Assembly (NCBI GenBank): GCA_012329085.1
Contig: JAAXQB010000124.1
Location: 1-7,120, forward strand
Reading direction: 5' to 3'
Origin: Methanosarcinales archaeon
Lineage (GTDB): Archaea; Halobacteriota; Methanosarcinia; Methanosarcinales; Methanosarcinaceae
Length of the DNA: 7,120 nucleotides
Shown here: in pieces, positions 5,590 through 7,120 of the stretch
Layout: each line of letters begins with the position of its first letter
How positions within the stretch are numbered: the stretch's first letter is position 1
The notes under the pieces: generated by a model
Seen by the model: only the letters and a program-made list of their open reading frames with translations
Told to the model about the DNA's origin: nothing
Databases searched by the model: none
Program-made: the position numbers and the translations under genes

Positions 5590-6735
5590 TTAAATCATTT
5601 TTAAAACTTGTTCTAAATCAGCTATTAAATCTTCAACATCTTCAATACCTACGCTTAAACGAATTAATGATTCGGTTATTCCAATTTTTAAACGTTCTGG
5701 TTCTGGTATAGAAGCATGTGTCATTGTTGATGGATGATTAGCTAAACTTTCAACTCCTCCAAGAGATTCGGCTAAAGTAAATACTTTTAAGTTTTCTAAT
5801 AATTTGAATGTTGATGTTTGTGATTCGTCTTTTAATTTAAACGAAAGCATTCCTCCAAAAGAGCGCATTTGTTTTTTTGCTACTTCATAGTTTGGATGTG
5901 ATTTTAAACCTGGATAATATACTTGTTTCACTTTATCGTGAGCTTCTAAAAATTCCGCTACAGCTAAGCCATTAGACGAATGTCTTTCCATTCTAATTGC
6001 TAAAGTTTTTACACCTCTAAGTGCTAAAAAAGAATCCATTGGGCCAGTAATTGCTCCTGCTGCAAATTGTATGAATTTTAATTGCTGATGTAATTCATCA
6101 CTATTTAACATTAAAGCTCCCATGACCAAATCGGAATGACCACCTAAATATTTGGTAGCTGAATGCATCACAATATCTGCTCCTAAATCTAACGGATTGT
6201 GAATATATGGTGTTGCAAATGTATTATCAACTGCCGAAATTAAATTATGCTCTTTTGCTATTTTAGTAATTGCGGCAATATCTGCAATTTTCATTAGTGG
6301 GTTTGTAGGTGTTTCTAACCAAATCATCTTGGTGTTTTTGGTAATTGCTTTAGCTACATTTTCAGGATTATTCATATCCACAAAAGTAAATGTCAATCCA
6401 TATTTTGAAAATATTTTGGTAAACATTCTGTATGTTCCTCCATACAAATCATCACCTGCAATAATATGATCATTAGGACTAAATAAACGAATTACACAAT
6501 CAATCGCAGCTAAACCTGAACCAAAAGCCAAGCCGTGTTTCGCATTTTCAATAGATGCAAAAGCGTTTTCTAAAGCATCTCTAGTAGGGTTTTCACCTCT
6601 TGAATATTCATAACCCTTATGTTTTCCTGGACTAGATTGTACATAGGTTGAAGTTTGATAAATAGGAACCATTACAGCTCCTGTTGCTGGATCATGTTTT
6701 TGTCTGCCGTGTATTACTTTTGTGTTGAATTTCAT
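5590..6735 (-). CDS. Cystathionine gamma-synthase/gamma-lyase-type PLP enzyme
   Basis: From ATG 6735 the protein has 381 residues, the usual length of the family. An upstream TTG at 6762 is rejected because it falls inside the -7 promoter box. This is a cytoplasmic fold-type I PLP enzyme of Cys/Met metabolism. Visible residues (ATG numbering): 'YSRGENPTR' with Y44 and R46 for cofactor phosphate binding from the partner subunit, 'GSGLAAI' at 72-78, Y98 in 'LYGGTYR' stacking on the ring, D169 in 'AVDNTF' holding the pyridine nitrogen, 'HSATKYLGGHSD' with the Schiff-base lysine K195, 'SLGGVESL', 'STMTHAS' and R359 in 'LIRLSVGIED' for the substrate carboxylate. The family acts in transsulfuration between cysteine and homocysteine. 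'LYGGTY' lacks the cysteine seen in methionine gamma-lyases ('LYGCT'), which argues against that activity. Synthase (MetB) and lyase activities cannot be separated from sequence alone, so no symbol is given. Confidence 0.95.
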   Translation of the reverse strand: MKFNTKVIHGRQKHDPATGAVMVPIYQTSTYVQSSPGKHKGYEYSRGENPTRDALENAFASIENAKHGLAFGSGLAAIDCVIRLFSPNDHIIAGDDLYGGTYRMFTKIFSKYGLTFTFVDMNNPENVAKAITKNTKMIWLETPTNPLMKIADIAAITKIAKEHNLISAVDNTFATPYIHNPLDLGADIVMHSATKYLGGHSDLVMGALMLNSDELHQQLKFIQFAAGAITGPMDSFLALRGVKTLAIRMERHSSNGLAVAEFLEAHDKVKQVYYPGLKSHPNYEVAKKQMRSFGGMLSFKLKDESQTSTFKLLENLKVFTLAESLGGVESLANHPSTMTHASIPEPERLKIGITESLIRLSVGIEDVEDLIADLEQVLKMI

Positions 6736-6759
6736 GTTTGTTTGTTGGTATTTATGATA

Positions 6760-6767
6760 CAAATATA
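6760..6767 (-). promoter_or_regulatory. -7 box of the enzyme operon promoter
   Basis: Minus-strand TATATTTG (6767-6760) matches the Bacteroidota -7 consensus TAnnTTTG exactly, giving a start near 6753 and an 18-nt leader before ATG 6735. The -33 TTTG is poor (no match at 19-20 nt). Its position rules out translation from the TTG at 6762. No SAM, cobalamin or other riboswitch fits in such a short leader. Confidence 0.55.
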
Positions 6768-6921
6768 ATAATATAGATGTATTAAAGCGTGTTTTTATAG
6801 TGATTTATTACTAAGGGCTGTTTTCTACAACTCATCATCAAAATAATACAATTGAGTAATACAAACTCAAGTTTCGGAGTTGTTAATTAGTTGATATTCA
6901 GTAAATTACATTGTCAAAAAA

Positions 6922-6953
6922 GTTGCATAATTTGATGTAAATTATTAATTTTG
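6922..6953 (+). promoter_or_regulatory. Promoter of the right-edge gene
   Basis: GTTG (6922-6925), a 20-nt spacer and TAATTTTG (6946-6953) fit the Bacteroidota -33/-7 pattern with one mismatch in the -33 element and an exact -7. Transcription would start around 6958-6960, leaving a leader of about 28 nt before ATG 6988. Confidence 0.5.
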
Positions 6954-6983
6954 TGATAGTTACAAGATAAAACTAAACTATCA
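6954..6983 (+). promoter_or_regulatory. Leader hairpin in front of the right-edge gene
   Basis: TGATAGTT (6954-6961) and AACTATCA (6976-6983) are perfect 8-bp inverted copies with a 14-nt loop, ending four bases before the ATG. The left arm begins right after the -7 box, so a transcript from the gene's own promoter would lack part or most of it, while a read-through transcript would carry the whole hairpin. Confidence 0.45.
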
Positions 6984-6987
6984 AAAA

Positions 6988-7120
6988 ATGCAACATAATA
7001 AAGGTAAAAAAAATCTATCAGAAATTAGTGATTATTGCACTAAAACATCAGAAATAGCAAAAATATCTAAAATTTTTCTTAGAGAATTTAATCTATCATA
7101 TATAAATTCTTTATTTTCAA
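6988..7120 (+). CDS. N-terminus of a probable IS transposase (cut by the window edge)
   Basis: ATG 6988 opens 44 complete codons to the right edge, reading 'MQHNKGKKNLSEISDYCTKT', then 'SEIAKISKIFLREFNLSYIN' and 'SLFS'. The basic start, the short helical 'EIAKISKIFLREFNL' segment and the IS-like leader resemble the N-termini of DDE transposases common in Flavobacteriia; this is from memory of the family, and the catalytic domain is outside the window. The gene points away from the neighbouring operon and has its own promoter. It could instead be an ordinary small regulatory or hypothetical protein. Confidence 0.5.
   Translation, partial: MQHNKGKKNLSEISDYCTKTSEIAKISKIFLREFNLSYINSLFS

Larger units (their letters stand above)
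6815..7120 (+). mobile_element. Probable left end of an insertion sequence
   Basis: Beyond the enzyme promoter the sequence changes strand and begins what looks like an IS: a non-coding leader with nested inverted repeats, a promoter, a leader hairpin and the N-terminus of a likely transposase. ACAACTC (6827-6833) pairs with GAGTTGT (6877-6883), and inside it TTGAGT (6852-6857) pairs with ACTCAA (6865-6870). The exact left boundary is a guess, since the right end and its terminal repeat lie outside the window. Confidence 0.4.

Noticed and set aside
6736..6762. Nine-residue N-terminal extension of the PLP enzyme from TTG 6762
   Set aside because: The TTG lies within a perfect -7 box, so it would not be in the transcript, and the ATG at 6735 gives the standard family length.

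Overview
The window looks like chromosome from a marine-type member of the Flavobacteriaceae (Bacteroidota). It is very A/T-rich and has no Shine-Dalgarno sequences. It carries Bacteroidota-type promoters (TTTG ... TAnnTTTG), secreted proteins with a type IX secretion (T9SS) C-terminal sorting domain, and a TPR-transmembrane-AraC hybrid regulator, a protein type typical of this phylum. The genus cannot be told from this stretch.

Layout, left to right. (1) 1-857, minus: N-terminal 285 codons of a large exported protein with a signal peptide, a jelly-roll/MAM-like domain and the start of a second module; it runs off the left edge. (2) 1036-2682, minus: a complete 548-residue exported protein with two PKD-like domains and a T9SS type A tail, ending in an A/T-only hairpin that overlaps its stop codon. 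(3) 2683-3075: a non-coding gap with a 148-bp inverted-repeat (MITE-like) element. (4) 3076-4836, minus: membrane-anchored TPR/AraC regulator. (5) 4837-5346: a gene-free gap with several palindromes and a second copy of a short repeat from the first gap. (6) 5347-6735, minus: a two-gene operon of a PLP-dependent cystathionine gamma-synthase/lyase-type enzyme and a 78-residue conserved-looking protein of unknown function. (7) about 6815-7120, plus: probable left end of an insertion sequence with the first 44 codons of a likely transposase, its own promoter and a 5' hairpin.

All genes except the probable transposase are on the minus strand. Only the enzyme and the 78-residue protein are clearly co-transcribed (6-nt gap). 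The two exported proteins are probably separate units, since each has its own upstream region and a terminator lies between them. The enzyme acts in methionine/cysteine transsulfuration in the cytoplasm. The exported proteins would act at or beyond the outer membrane. The regulator could control a nearby surface gene, but nothing in the sequence proves a target.

I do not see a new defence or biosynthetic system. The least explained parts are the two repeat-rich gaps on either side of the regulator. Their inverted TTAACCCG-type ends and near-identical flanking direct repeats raise the possibility that the regulator block was once mobile.
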